Source: Rhizoctonia solani
Taxonomy: Eukaryota; Basidiomycota; Agaricomycetes; Cantharellales; Ceratobasidiaceae
Reading direction: 5' to 3'
Assembly: GCF_016906535.1 (NCBI RefSeq)
Contig: NC_057370.1
Coordinates: 2,976,001 to 3,040,000, forward strand
DNA: 64,000 nucleotides
Part shown: positions 1 to 9,332 of the stretch, one piece after another
Numbering within the stretch: the stretch's first letter is position 1
Layout: the number at the start of each line of letters is the position of its first letter
The notes under the pieces: model-generated
What the model was told of the DNA's origin: nothing
What the model saw: the letters and a program-made list of their open reading frames with translations, nothing else
The model's database searches: none
Translations under genes and position numbers: made by a program

Positions 1-1
1 A

Positions 2-112
2 CCGAAGCTGAAACAGAGCAGGAAGATAGAGAACTTCATTGCAGGACTGAAGGATGAGGGCACGAGAGATTACTGTAGAGTGACTCCCTCTTTTATCTAT
101 GCGTGCGAATAG
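2..112 (+). CDS. possible 3' end of a gene cut by the window edge
   Basis: Reading frame 2 is open from the left edge to a TAG at 110-112 and gives a charged, globular-looking tail (about 36 codons, containing IENFIAGLKDEGTRDY). It could be the last exon of a gene that lies mostly outside the window. No family is recognised from so short a piece, and an open frame of this length can occur by chance. Confidence 0.25.
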   Translation, partial: PKLKQSRKIENFIAGLKDEGTRDYCRVTPSFIYACE

Positions 113-1416
113 TGCACTTTGTACTTCGTATCGGTCCGGTAGGAGGTTATCGGGCCGTCAAATACAGATCGACAATAACAATTTATTGATGATCATTCCA
201 TGCTAATATTTGACCTGATATGTGGAGATATTTTGGGCCGATTTGTGGTACATAAAATGATGTGTCTCTATCATAGGCTCGGGAGGTGGCAAAAATAAAT
301 TGGATCATCGAGCTTGTTTTTACTAGAACTCCGAATACCCTTCACTGAAATCTCCTCATACTCTTTCAGAATACTCAGCGAATATTTTTACTTTACATCC
401 CATCCATCATGTCTCCGCATTCTGGGAATGGGGTATTGTCCATTTTCAGTGTATCAAGTGACCTGGGCACTGGCGCCAAGCCAGGTATGTACGTGCATTT
501 ATGGGTCAACCATCAGCAATATGCAGCATTATGATAAGCATGAAGATGTTGGTATATGAAGAGCATGAGAAAGCGCTCGAGAATCTCTCCTTCCCCGAAA
601 GGAAAGGCCCCCTTGGCGGTCCGGAGGGTTTCCTGCTATTTCTGAACATATGGTTTCTTGAGAGGTTTACATGGTCACAAAGATTTGATTAGTGTGACCC
701 ACTACGCAAACCTCTGCAGAATTCGCCCGAGTTGATGGATATCATTTTTGTTGAGAAAAATCACTTATCCATATCTCACTTCGCAAACGCACATTAGGTA
801 GTCTATAAAACGCCAGCGGTGTATTGGGGACATCAGTTCAGTGTTTAGATTCACTAGTGGTACCACTGCTAATGCCCCCCCCCCCAGTGATCTACTGCCA
901 TCCCCGCGCGCCTTAAAGTTGGCGATATTGATCGGTTATCCCCCAAGCTACTTTTGAGAGCTTGCTTGAACAGAAATGCGTAAAGCTTCCGTTTTTGCCC
1001 TATAAAACTCCCCGGTACCCCCGAGCTTTTCAAGGTCTAGTAGAGACTCTGTGGCTATCTATTCAAATGGCACTGTAGTGAAGATGAGCCGTTTCTGTAA
1101 ATCCTGAAGCTTTACTTGTAGAAGTGTAAAACTCTATGAGACAGAGACAGAGATACGCGGCGTAGAAGGAATGGATCTTCGCGTATGCGAACACATACTA
1201 TACACATGCCTTCGGGAGCATACCACTTTTTACCTCTAATATGTTTCATGAACTTAAAGAATAATATACTTGTTGTTACCGACTCTTGCATACAAAGTGG
1301 CTATGATCCAAAGAAGATGAAGCTATACAGTACCATCAAATTCCGCCTCCGGCCGGAAGCAATTATCCGACCGGAAGATCAGCCCACCCTCATCGCCCTT
1401 ACTGCCAACAAACGAA
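113..1416. other. intergenic region upstream of RPL29
   Basis: No convincing gene is visible. Open frames here are short and show no family motif or plausible splice chain. It contains a run of 10 C near 867-876 and two TATAAAA-like boxes near 804 and 1001. The second lies about 415 bp before the RPL29 start codon, so a 5' leader intron would be needed if it is the RPL29 promoter. Confidence 0.4.
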
Positions 1417-1850
1417 ATGGCCAAGTCTAAGAAGTGCGTTCAATCCGTTTTGTACGCTCAACAATGATGGATATGCTGAGACGAATTTCATAGTCACACC
1501 AATCACAACCAGAACAAGAAGGCTCACCGTAATGGTATTAAGAAGCCCAAGACGCACTATGCTGGCTCTATGAAGGGTGTAAGTGTAACATCCACCAACG
1601 ATTTAGATATGAGTTTCTAAGTTCTTTCATGTATTTTTAGGTCGATGCTAAGGTATGAGCCTCTTGTCGCGAAATCGACTACACCAACAGCCCTTTAATT
1701 CAATTTTCCCCATAGTTTCGACGAAACCAGAAGTATGCGCGACTAGGCACTGTGAGTTTTACGAATCTCTCGGCCTTGATATACACGTATTAAATAATCT
1801 GATAACAGCAAAAGGCATTGGCCGCCAAGAAGGCAGAGGCGGCGGCATAG
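1417..1850 (+). CDS. RPL29: 60S ribosomal protein L29 (eL29)
   Basis: Small basic protein of the large cytoplasmic ribosomal subunit. Five exons (1417-1433, 1494-1578, 1641-1652, 1716-1751, 1809-1850) join to exactly 192 nt, giving 63 residues plus a TAG stop. The product begins MAKSKNHTNHNQNKKAHRNG and continues through GIKKPKTHYAGSMKG and KFRRNQKYARLGT, the eL29 signature, and ends in an Ala/Lys-rich tail. Length matches the family (about 60 residues in fungi). All introns are GT-AG, and exon 3 is only 12 nt long. No frame break is seen. The next gene (TFIIIC subunit) is convergent, with its stop about 210 bp downstream. Confidence 0.95.
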
Positions 1851-2058
1851 ATACAGGCACCACCGGGTTTCCATTTACTCTGTACATCACCTCATGCCTT
1901 TCGCTATCGTTATGACATGCCCCGCCATTTTTGCTTGAAATTGGAGCCGGTTTAACTTGAATAGTTAAAAAATGGGATGTAAAGGGGAAGGAACACGAGT
2001 TCCGAAAGTGGAATATTAGAGTTTGAAAACAGGCGAGTCCTGGATGATAAGAATGCAT

Positions 2059-4374
2059 TTAATCTTCTTCCATCGCATCTTCGTCCTCCCCGCTTTCTTC
2101 GACTCCGGTTGGCTCTTTGCCCTGACTACTCACACTCTCCCCGCCCTTTCTCAATGCAATCTCCAACTCGGCAGCCTAGAAATTCCGTCAATGCAAGCAC
2201 ATGCCAGAAACTCGAAAACCAACCATCAATCGCTCAGGCGCAACAGGTCGTCTATTGCTCTTCGCCTTTCTGAGGTATTTTTTGTTAACAGTTCTAACCA
2301 TCGTATTGCTCGAAGTCAGTCCCCTGGAACAAACAAGTCCGCACAGTCCTTGTCTTCTATGATCTTTCCTTGCAGGAGGTTAAAGTGTTTGCGCCGCACG
2401 ACGGCTTTGATTAAATTGAATTCGTGAGATGTATACCAGCCATCTGCAATCTACAGACAGTTAGAAAGAGGTAATTGAAGGGTAGCAGCAACATACATCT
2501 GGCTCTTTCCTCACGCTCTTTTGGTCATTGATCAGTGGGACCAAGAGAGAATCGGTGATGTCGCAGAGCTGAAAAGATGCAGCACCAGAGTGTAGGGTCC
2601 TACCATCGAATATATGCGACTTTCTGTCATCAGATGGAGTTCTACAATAACAAAACATTCAGAAAACGGGATTTTATAAATCCATGAACACGAATACGAA
2701 CTCGACAACTTCAGGCCCAGTACTATCGCCGGCTCCGCCGGCTCTTCGTCCAACAATCGACTTTCTCCTCGCCTCTTCGTTTGCTGTATTCCTGAAGTAC
2801 ACTCGTTGGTAGCTGAGGGCATATTAGCTCCATATAGGATGATAACTGATAGGACGAACAAGCGAGCTGCTGGATCTTTCCTGGGATCGTACCCGAACTT
2901 CAATAACGTATCTCGCCACGCTCCATCGCTGAACGTATACGCCACCAAGCCAATATGGGCTTTCGTACTGATGGGATGACCTTATTTCAGCTATGCCCTC
3001 GTAAAATCGAAATATGACGCCACACTTTTGAATTTCTCTTCCTTCAAGAGCAGGGAACTGGTTTATCAGAGCAATACGGCTCCATACTGGCCGCTCTTCA
3101 AATAGCTACCCAATATAAGTTGAATAAATACGTGGATGAGAGAGAAAACACGCACTTGTTTGAGTTTAGTTAGCAAATGTGGCTTAGTTTGGGGTTTGGC
3201 ATCAAGAATCTGCTGAGGAGGTGAGGTAGGAACCTATTAAATTAATCATGTAAGGAACAAGCCTTTGATTATTAGACACGAATGTACGCACTGTTTCGCT
3301 ATCCCATGAAACAGCAGCCGGAGCCAAACTTCCTTTGATACGGTGCTTATGGATATACCGGCGAGTTTCTTCCCCTGTTCGAGGGTCAACCGTGGAATGA
3401 ATAACCGACATCGGGTTTTGTTTCAGGCTATGCGCATGTATGTCAGCAATTGTAAGGCGAAGGTGAACAGATGTCCATAGCAATGAATATGAGTTTAGGA
3501 TTATAAATGCGCTAGGAGGAGTGGCCATGAGAGGAAAGACGCACTTGTAATGCTGAGGAATTCCTTGCCTCGAGAATAGAGGGGGAGGGATCAAATGTAA
3601 TTGGCTCTTTCCCCCTTCCTCATAATTTTCCTGAAGAGGTTTGAATTCGAACGAACGTATTGCATCCACTGAATAGCGTTGCGTTTAGGGGCTATCCGTA
3701 GCAGCGGATTGACATACCATCAAGTCTATCCATCGCCCTTCTCATTTGGACAACGTAATCGTCTTCGTTGGGTTGATATTGGAAGTCAGCCATACCTGTT
3801 CATGATATTAGCCTCTTTCTGGAAACACAGACAACAAAATGCTCACTTCTGAATCGCACAGTTTTGGGTATGATTCCCATAACCTCTGCCGTGTAGGTCC
3901 CCTGGTTCTCCCCATCCACCTGTTCCTTTCCCTTGCCTTTTCCTCACTCGATCCAGCCACATTTGATCCATTGTTTCGTGGATTATTTGTTCCGCCTACT
4001 TGTTTCTTTCTCCTCGTAACGACCTTGACCAAAAGCGTATTCGTTCCAACCACATCCCCCGTAACAGGATGCGCAAATGGATTATCAGGCTGCAACCGTA
4101 GCTCAAGAATCTTTCCTCCATCCGCAAAGGCATTTTGCACAGACTTCTGACCTCCGAGTGTTGTGATTGCCCGATTTATGGAGGAAGAGTTGGGAGAAAT
4201 GTATCCTGGGTATTCGATCGCATGATAAGTTGGTAGTTTCGTGTGGGCGGCTTGTGGTTGGGTAGGGGTTTGGCTATCTGTGGTGATGTTGCTTGGTCCT
4301 GCAGCTTGTTCATCCACATTAACAGACTGGTCAATCAGTTCGGAGATTGATGGTAGAATCGGAGACGAGCTCAT
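2059..4374 (-). CDS. TFC1: TFIIIC subunit 5 (Tfc1/GTF3C5 family), RNA polymerase III transcription factor
   Basis: Subunit of general factor TFIIIC, which binds the A box of tRNA promoters for RNA polymerase III. The N-terminal exon carries the conserved opening of the family: YHAIEYPGYI, then a TLGG segment, then LELRLQPDNPFAHPV and a LLVKVVTRRKK stretch. The splice chain I could follow is exon 1 4374-4000, exon 2 from 3919 (VDGENQGTYTAEVMGIIPKT), then MADFQYQPNEDDYVVQ, then a long exon near 3669 downward with IPPPLFSRQGIPQHY. The C-terminal part near 2.5-3.1 kb (FDGRTLHS, FQLCDITDSLL) fits the DNA-binding region, and the protein ends in an acidic tail (EDEDAMEED). I chose the Met at 4374 over an in-frame Met at 4410 because family members start close to it. 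Some inner exon limits at 2.46-3.2 kb are not resolved. Confidence 0.85.
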
Positions 4375-4502
4375 GACGGTCAAATCAAACCCAAAAGTCA
4401 TCATAAACATTTCAAATCAAAAAGTCGAGCACATTGGGATTGACAAGCGCCCGATCGGAGAGTCTAGTTCTCTACACGTCGACCATATACACGCGCGCAG
4501 TC

Positions 4503-4910
4503 ATGTCTACACAACCTGAGATGGAGACTAATGCAGACTCGGTGATACCAGCTATCTTTTCTGAAATACTCAAGCCGGGGTCGTCGCGCCATCCGGTGTT
4601 TTTAATGATTGTGGATGGAGCTCTTGCTCTCTTGCTCTCTGTCCTGCTTTCGCTGCTTTACTTGACCAAGGGGAACGTACATGTGATTGCGTTGATTGGT
4701 ATTGAGATTTGTTTATGGGGGAGTATTAAGTGGTGAGTATATTAATGAATCAAAGTGAGCTGAAGCTAACAAGTGGATAGGTTCTTGCACGAATTAAGAA
4801 AAGTGCATGCGCAGGAGCAGGAACGAGTTGCGGTGGCACAGCCAGAACAGACCCAGACCAAACAGAGAGCAAGAAGGACCAATAAAACGCGCATGTACCT
4901 CCACGTATAA
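4503..4910 (+). CDS. PKR1: PKR1-like ER membrane protein, V-ATPase assembly factor
   Basis: Two exons (4503-4732 and 4781-4910) join in frame to 119 residues. An N-terminal IFSEILKPGSS segment is followed by two hydrophobic helices (about residues 35-55 and 60-77) with GIEICLWGSIKWFLHEL at the exon join, then a basic and Gln-rich tail. This is the layout of the fungal Pkr1 family: small ER proteins that act with Vma12, Vma21 and Vma22 in assembly of the V-type ATPase Vo sector. The gene is divergent from the TFIIIC gene (128 bp between start codons) and convergent with PSF3 (15 bp between stops). Confidence 0.8.
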
Positions 4911-4925
4911 CTTATCTACTTGATT

Positions 4926-5752
4926 TTACCGCGGCCTATCCGAGCTCTCCATCCACTCTCTCATTCGCTTTGTGCTCTCCTGTACAATAAGGAATACTGT
5001 GATCCCCAAATTAGATCTCTTCTCAACCGGATTCAATAACAGTGAACGTACTCTGTCGTTCTGTTCCTTCCAAGCCCTGCCTGAACTCTTCGCTCGCGTC
5101 ACTTCCCTGTCCACCTCGCGTTCCGGAACCAGCACCGAAATAGACGGCTTGGTCGTATATATCACCAAGGCGCATATCGAAAGTCTATTCGAAGTTAAAT
5201 ACGCTAAAAAGGAAGCGTAATCCGGACTTACATCAAGCAGCATTTTAGATAATGTGTTTCGTTGGTCATCCTCTAACCTAGTGTTCGCAATTAACGCGCG
5301 TAAAAGCGGGAACAAAGAGAAAACATACATCTCAGCAATAGCCCTTCCAAAGAGATACCAAAGTCCTGTGCCACCAACCAGTCCGGCCAACTTGACATTC
5401 TTCGTATCTGCCTTGAGTGCTCTTTGGACACGTTGACCATATGGAGTCGGAATGTCAAAATCGATCCATTCTCCGGCCAAGAGAGCGCGAATCAGCCAAA
5501 AGGGAAGCGATACTTCGTTCATAGCTTTAATCTAATGAAAATAAATAAATGAGAGAGAGAGAGAGAATATATGAAGGGACTCACATCCTTCTCGTGTCCG
5601 CCATCCAAAAACCCATATCGGGGACGTCGATTTTGAACTGACATGGCAGTTTCTAGAACAGTGGGTCAGCCTGGATAGGATGAAGAGGACAACTCGCGCC
5701 CAACTTGGTGGTCAGCAATAACCGAGTCGATCGAGAAGTAATCGCCGTCCAT
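4926..5752 (-). CDS. PSF3: DNA replication complex GINS subunit Psf3
   Basis: Subunit of the GINS tetramer (Sld5-Psf1-Psf2-Psf3), which joins Cdc45 and MCM2-7 in the replicative helicase. Five exons: exon 1 5752-5705 encodes MDGDYFSIDSVIADHQ; exon 2 encodes KLPCQFKIDVPDMGFLDGG; exon 3 begins IKAMNEVSLPFWL and runs through WIDFDIPTPYG and a QRVQRALKAD segment; exon 4 carries TFDMRLGDIYDQAVYFG; the last ends EWMESSDRPR with TAA. EVSLPFWL and DIPTPYG are Psf3 hallmarks. All introns are GT-AG and no frame break was found. PSF2, another GINS subunit, lies about 21.6 kb downstream on the other strand. Confidence 0.93.
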
Positions 5753-5803
5753 GGTCGTTTGTCCACTTATCACGTGCGCATAGGTTTTGTCAACCAAACC
5801 GTC

Positions 5804-6418
5804 ATGTATCATCCATTCCGAGTCGCTCGATTAATTTTGCCTCGCCTTGCTCCTGCGCCCGTGTCTCGTGTACGGACGTTGAGATGGAGTGTGCCGCGCC
5901 AAGCCTCAGAGGATGGAGATTCGTTCATGGCAAACTTCAAGAACACGCCGTTGTTTAATAGGTTTGCTGAACACCCAGATGCATTGGCGGCTCTTAGTAT
6001 GTCTCTTGATCAGCGTTGTATAGCATATAATGAATGTGTGATACAGGCAAAATAGCTGAATATCTCAAGAAAAATGGTATATTATTTCAATCAAAAGTGG
6101 CCATTCGTGGCTAAGCTTGTCTGTAGATATCGACATGACCTACCCGCCGAACAGTATGACTATGTTCAAGTGTGTCTCATCTTGATTTTGCTTATATGGT
6201 AGCTGAGCAAATTGGGACAGGCTGTTCACCAATTCCGAGTTCCGAGAGCTTACACGGAATGCTCTGGAAGAGTTTAAAAAGGCAGGGATTGAGATCAAGG
6301 CAGAGGTGGGTGGAGGTGATACCAACAAGAATAGGCGGCTAAAAACCTTTACTATTTCTAGAACGCGATGGAGCTTTTCTCGCAACCACAACCACCAAAT
6401 TCAAAAGGACCACGATAA
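5804..6418 (+). CDS. small conserved-looking protein, probably mitochondrial, function unknown
   Basis: The exons join cleanly at GT-AG introns to 135 residues. The first 35 residues are rich in Arg, Leu, Val and Pro with no acidic residue (MYHPFRVARLILPRLAPAPV), typical of a mitochondrial presequence. The mature part is helical and charged: NTPLFNRFAEHPDALAAL, KIAEYLKKNDIDMTYPP, then FRELTRNALEEFKKAG, and a Pro-rich tail ending SKGPR. I do not recognise the family. The good splice chain and absence of stops support a real gene. An upstream in-frame Met at 5705 would overlap PSF3, so the start at 5804 is preferred. It is divergent from PSF3 with only 51 bp between start codons. Confidence 0.7.
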
Positions 6419-6589
6419 AGACTTGCCTAATTGATATGATGTCCCGCATAACAACAAATGGAATGAACCCAAAAGGCGTGGCCAAAGCAAAAATACATTA
6501 TCTACTCCAAAGCAAAATCATCCAGGTTAATCACAGCTTCGGAAAGGGGATTGGAACGATACAGAAACTAATAGGTAAAATAACTTAAG

Positions 6590-7335
6590 CTAGTAAGGTT
6601 TATGCTTGTTGTTCTTGCGATCCTTGTCGAGTTGCCTCGCCTTGCGATGTCCAATCTCGACAGGTCGGATCGCTGCATCTGCACGCTTGAGTTTGACGGG
6701 ACGGTTGCCTACGTATTTACCTAGCGGGCGGTTAGTAAGGCGATGATGCAACCAGTGGCGGGCAAAGGGGACGTACCATCCATGTCTTTCCAAGCTTTCA
6801 AAAAGTCTTCAGGATCGGAAAACGCGACAAAGCCGTATTTGGCTTTCTGTGAGAGACGATCTCTAATCACTTTCGCCTTTTGAAAAGAGGGATACTTGTT
6901 GAATGCATTGGCCAATACATCATCCGACACATCGTTACTCAGATCGCCGACAAAAAGCCGTGACCAGCCTGAAAATATGATCAGCAAATGCGTCGATTAA
7001 ATTAAATAATGGTACTCACTCGAATCCCACTCAAGCAACGTCTGGTCCTCCCACACCTTTCCCGCGCCCTTTCGCAAAACTGTTGTCCTCTTTCCACCCT
7101 TGGCCAATTTCCCTCCGCTCCCTCCCTTTTTATCCAACATTGCTCCTGGAACGTATGCGCTTCCCTGAGCAGCAGCTCCGACATCGTACTCGTACGCATT
7201 CGCCGGTGCACGCGATGACGATCCGGACTGTTGCCACGCAAGCGCCGCAGCTGAAGGCTGGTATGGCTTATGATACGGGTTAGAGTCACCCGATCCGCCA
7301 GTGTAGCCTTGATTGTAGTATCCAGAGTAGTCCAT
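6590..7335 (-). CDS. RBM42: RBM42-like RNA-binding protein with one C-terminal RRM
   Basis: Three exons (7335-7020, 6968-6777, 6720-6590) total 639 nt, 212 residues. The N-terminal half is low-complexity, Gly/Ser/Tyr-rich (MDYSGYYNQGYTGGSG). The RRM follows: RLFVGDLSNDVSDDVLANAF (RNP2) and KAKYGFVAFSDPEDFLKAW (RNP1), then MDGKYVGNRPVKLKRA, and a basic tail ending NNKHKPY. This RRM with the NRPVKL extension is typical of RBM42, a protein linked to pre-mRNA processing and stress granules in animals; the role in fungi is inferred from family only. No frame break was seen. It is divergent from RPL5 and convergent with the small gene at 5804-6418. Confidence 0.88.
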
Positions 7336-7670
7336 GTCGTGCAGAAGAGGGGTGTGGTGGAAATCAAGTCGGGTTTACGTCCCAACCGTGCACCCACAAG
7401 CGCCCACGAGTCATAGTGGCTGTGCAAGTCGGAGAGTTTGCATCCGATCCGCTCTCCGCGTCGTACACACCAATCTTCAACGTCTCCGGGCCCTCAAGGT
7501 GAGCTGGAGGTTATTATTATGGCAGTGGAGAGTACATATATGCGTAGTACTATCGTCAAACTGTCATTAATTTGTCCGGCGAAATGAAGGGGCGGTGGAG
7601 AGACCGGATGGAGCGACTGAACGGTCGATGGACTTTTGAGCTGACGGAAATTTATTTTGGCCTTTTTTAG
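7336..7670. promoter_or_regulatory. divergent promoter region between RBM42-like gene and RPL5
   Basis: This 335-bp stretch separates the two start codons. The sequence ccttttttag directly precedes the RPL5 ATG at 7671. This polypyrimidine tract plus AG looks like a splice acceptor, so the RPL5 leader may carry a 5'-UTR intron ending at 7670. No TATA box is obvious. Confidence 0.4.
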
Positions 7671-8796
7671 ATGCCTTTTGTCAAAGAGGTCAAGACCAAC
7701 GCCTACTTCTCCCGGTACCAAGTCAAGTACCGCCGCCGCAGGGAGGGCAAGACCGACTGTACGCGCTTGCTCGGTTTTCATAGAATTCACCTGACCGTTT
7801 GATTCTAGACTATGCGCGCAAGCGTCTTGTAGTGCAGGCAAAGAACAAATAGTGAGTCTTTGTCTATTCAGATTACCTCGGTATTAATTATCTGCAGCAA
7901 TGCACCTAAATACCGCCTTGTCGTTCGTTTCTCCAACAAGAACATCACCGTACAGGTTGTCTATGCCCGCCTGCAAGGTGACTTTGTCCTTGTCGCTGCC
8001 AACTCCCGGGAACTCCCAAGGTACGGGATCGAGCACGGTTTGACCAACTGGACTGCTGGTACGTCCTATCCTACGCTTCCCTTTTTTTTCCACTCAAATC
8101 TAATATCACATACTAGCCTATGCCACTGGTCTCCTCGCCGCCCGCCGAGCACTCACCAAACTCGGCCTCGCTGACAAATACCAGGGTGTCGCTGAGCCCG
8201 ACGGCACGATCTCCTTGACTGAAGCCGTCGAGGACGCACCCCGACCATTCAAGGCCTACCTCGACGTCGGTCTCAAGCGCACTTCGACTGGATCTAGGGT
8301 ATTCGGTGCACTCAAGGGTGCTTCCGATGGTGGGATTTTCATCCCTCACTCCGAGAAACGATTCCCGGATACGATAGCGAGGGCAAATCGTTGGATGCCG
8401 AGGTGCTCAAGAAGTACATCTTTGGTGGCCACGTTGCGGAGTACATGGAGAGCTTGGAAGAGGAACGATGAGCGGTACGTCCTTCCCCTGGTCTTTTGCC
8501 TTTGCGATTTTTGACATTAATTAATTGCGGGGTATGTGCAGATTCAAGAAGCAATTCTCGACCTACCTCGAGTCTGGCGTCGGATCCGAGGATATCGAGG
8601 AGATCTACACCAACGCCTATGCGGCAATCCGCGAGGACCCTTCGTTCAAGCCGACGGACAAGGACAAGGACTGGAAGGCCGAGTCGCTCAAACACAGGTC
8701 CAAGAAGCTTACCACGAACAGCGCAAGGTCAACATCGAGCAAAAGATCTCGGCGTTCAAGGCTGGTCAAGAGGCTGGTCAAGACGATGACGAGTAG
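7671..8796 (+). CDS. RPL5: 60S ribosomal protein L5 (uL18), frame broken at three sites
   Basis: Large-subunit protein that binds 5S rRNA. Exons at 7671-7758, 7809-7851, 7898-8058, 8117-about 8470 and about 8541-8796 follow GT-AG introns. The start [62 protein letters not shown] and [13 protein letters not shown] are all highly conserved. The frame is lost near 8366 (one base missing), near 8464 (one extra A, which restores the first frame) and near 8712 (one base missing); beyond the last, the expected C-terminus ([11 protein letters not shown], ending GQDDDE) is read in another frame to TAG at 8794. The gene is essential and otherwise perfectly conserved, so I treat the breaks as likely sequence errors. 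End coordinate assumes the family reading frame. Confidence 0.9.
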
Positions 8797-9332
8797 ATTT
8801 CTGCTGGACTTGGCTTTTGATTGTTATGTTGTATGCGCACCCCTTTTATCTTTGCTGTACTTCCCCATGTCGACACGCCCAAAATATCCTGCCCTTAGCG
8901 GTCTTACTTTGAAGCATCAGGATTTAGTGTGAGCCTGGACCTGAGACTGCGCCTGGTCCATATAACGCCGTCGTAAGCAAGAGTTCGCGCTTGAGAGGCT
9001 GGGCTCGTGGTATGAATGAGTGACGCAATAGACTGTAATAATGGACAAGAAATGACTGCTTATGACCTAATGTCAGCCTTGTGCGCTCGAGGTATCCCAG
9101 GTTCGGGCCCAATCGGCGTTACAGCGCAGTTGAAATCAGATGCCAAGAACAACAGCTTCATAGCAGTTGTTCTTGGCCGATCGATCGCGTAGAAGCGACC
9201 TGGGAAAGACTCGGGGAGTGACCTAGACAGTGACCCGGAGTGACTGGAAATATTTTACACGCCGTATCCGTACTATTATACATTTATAGCTCCTGGCGGC
9301 CTTTGGTTTCACAATCAAATGAATACACAAAC
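8797..9332. other. intergenic region between convergent RPL5 and YEA4-like gene
   Basis: This should hold the 3' ends of both neighbours. No gene or RNA gene was recognised. A short open frame on the minus strand (8924-9112) has no supporting features. Confidence 0.4.
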
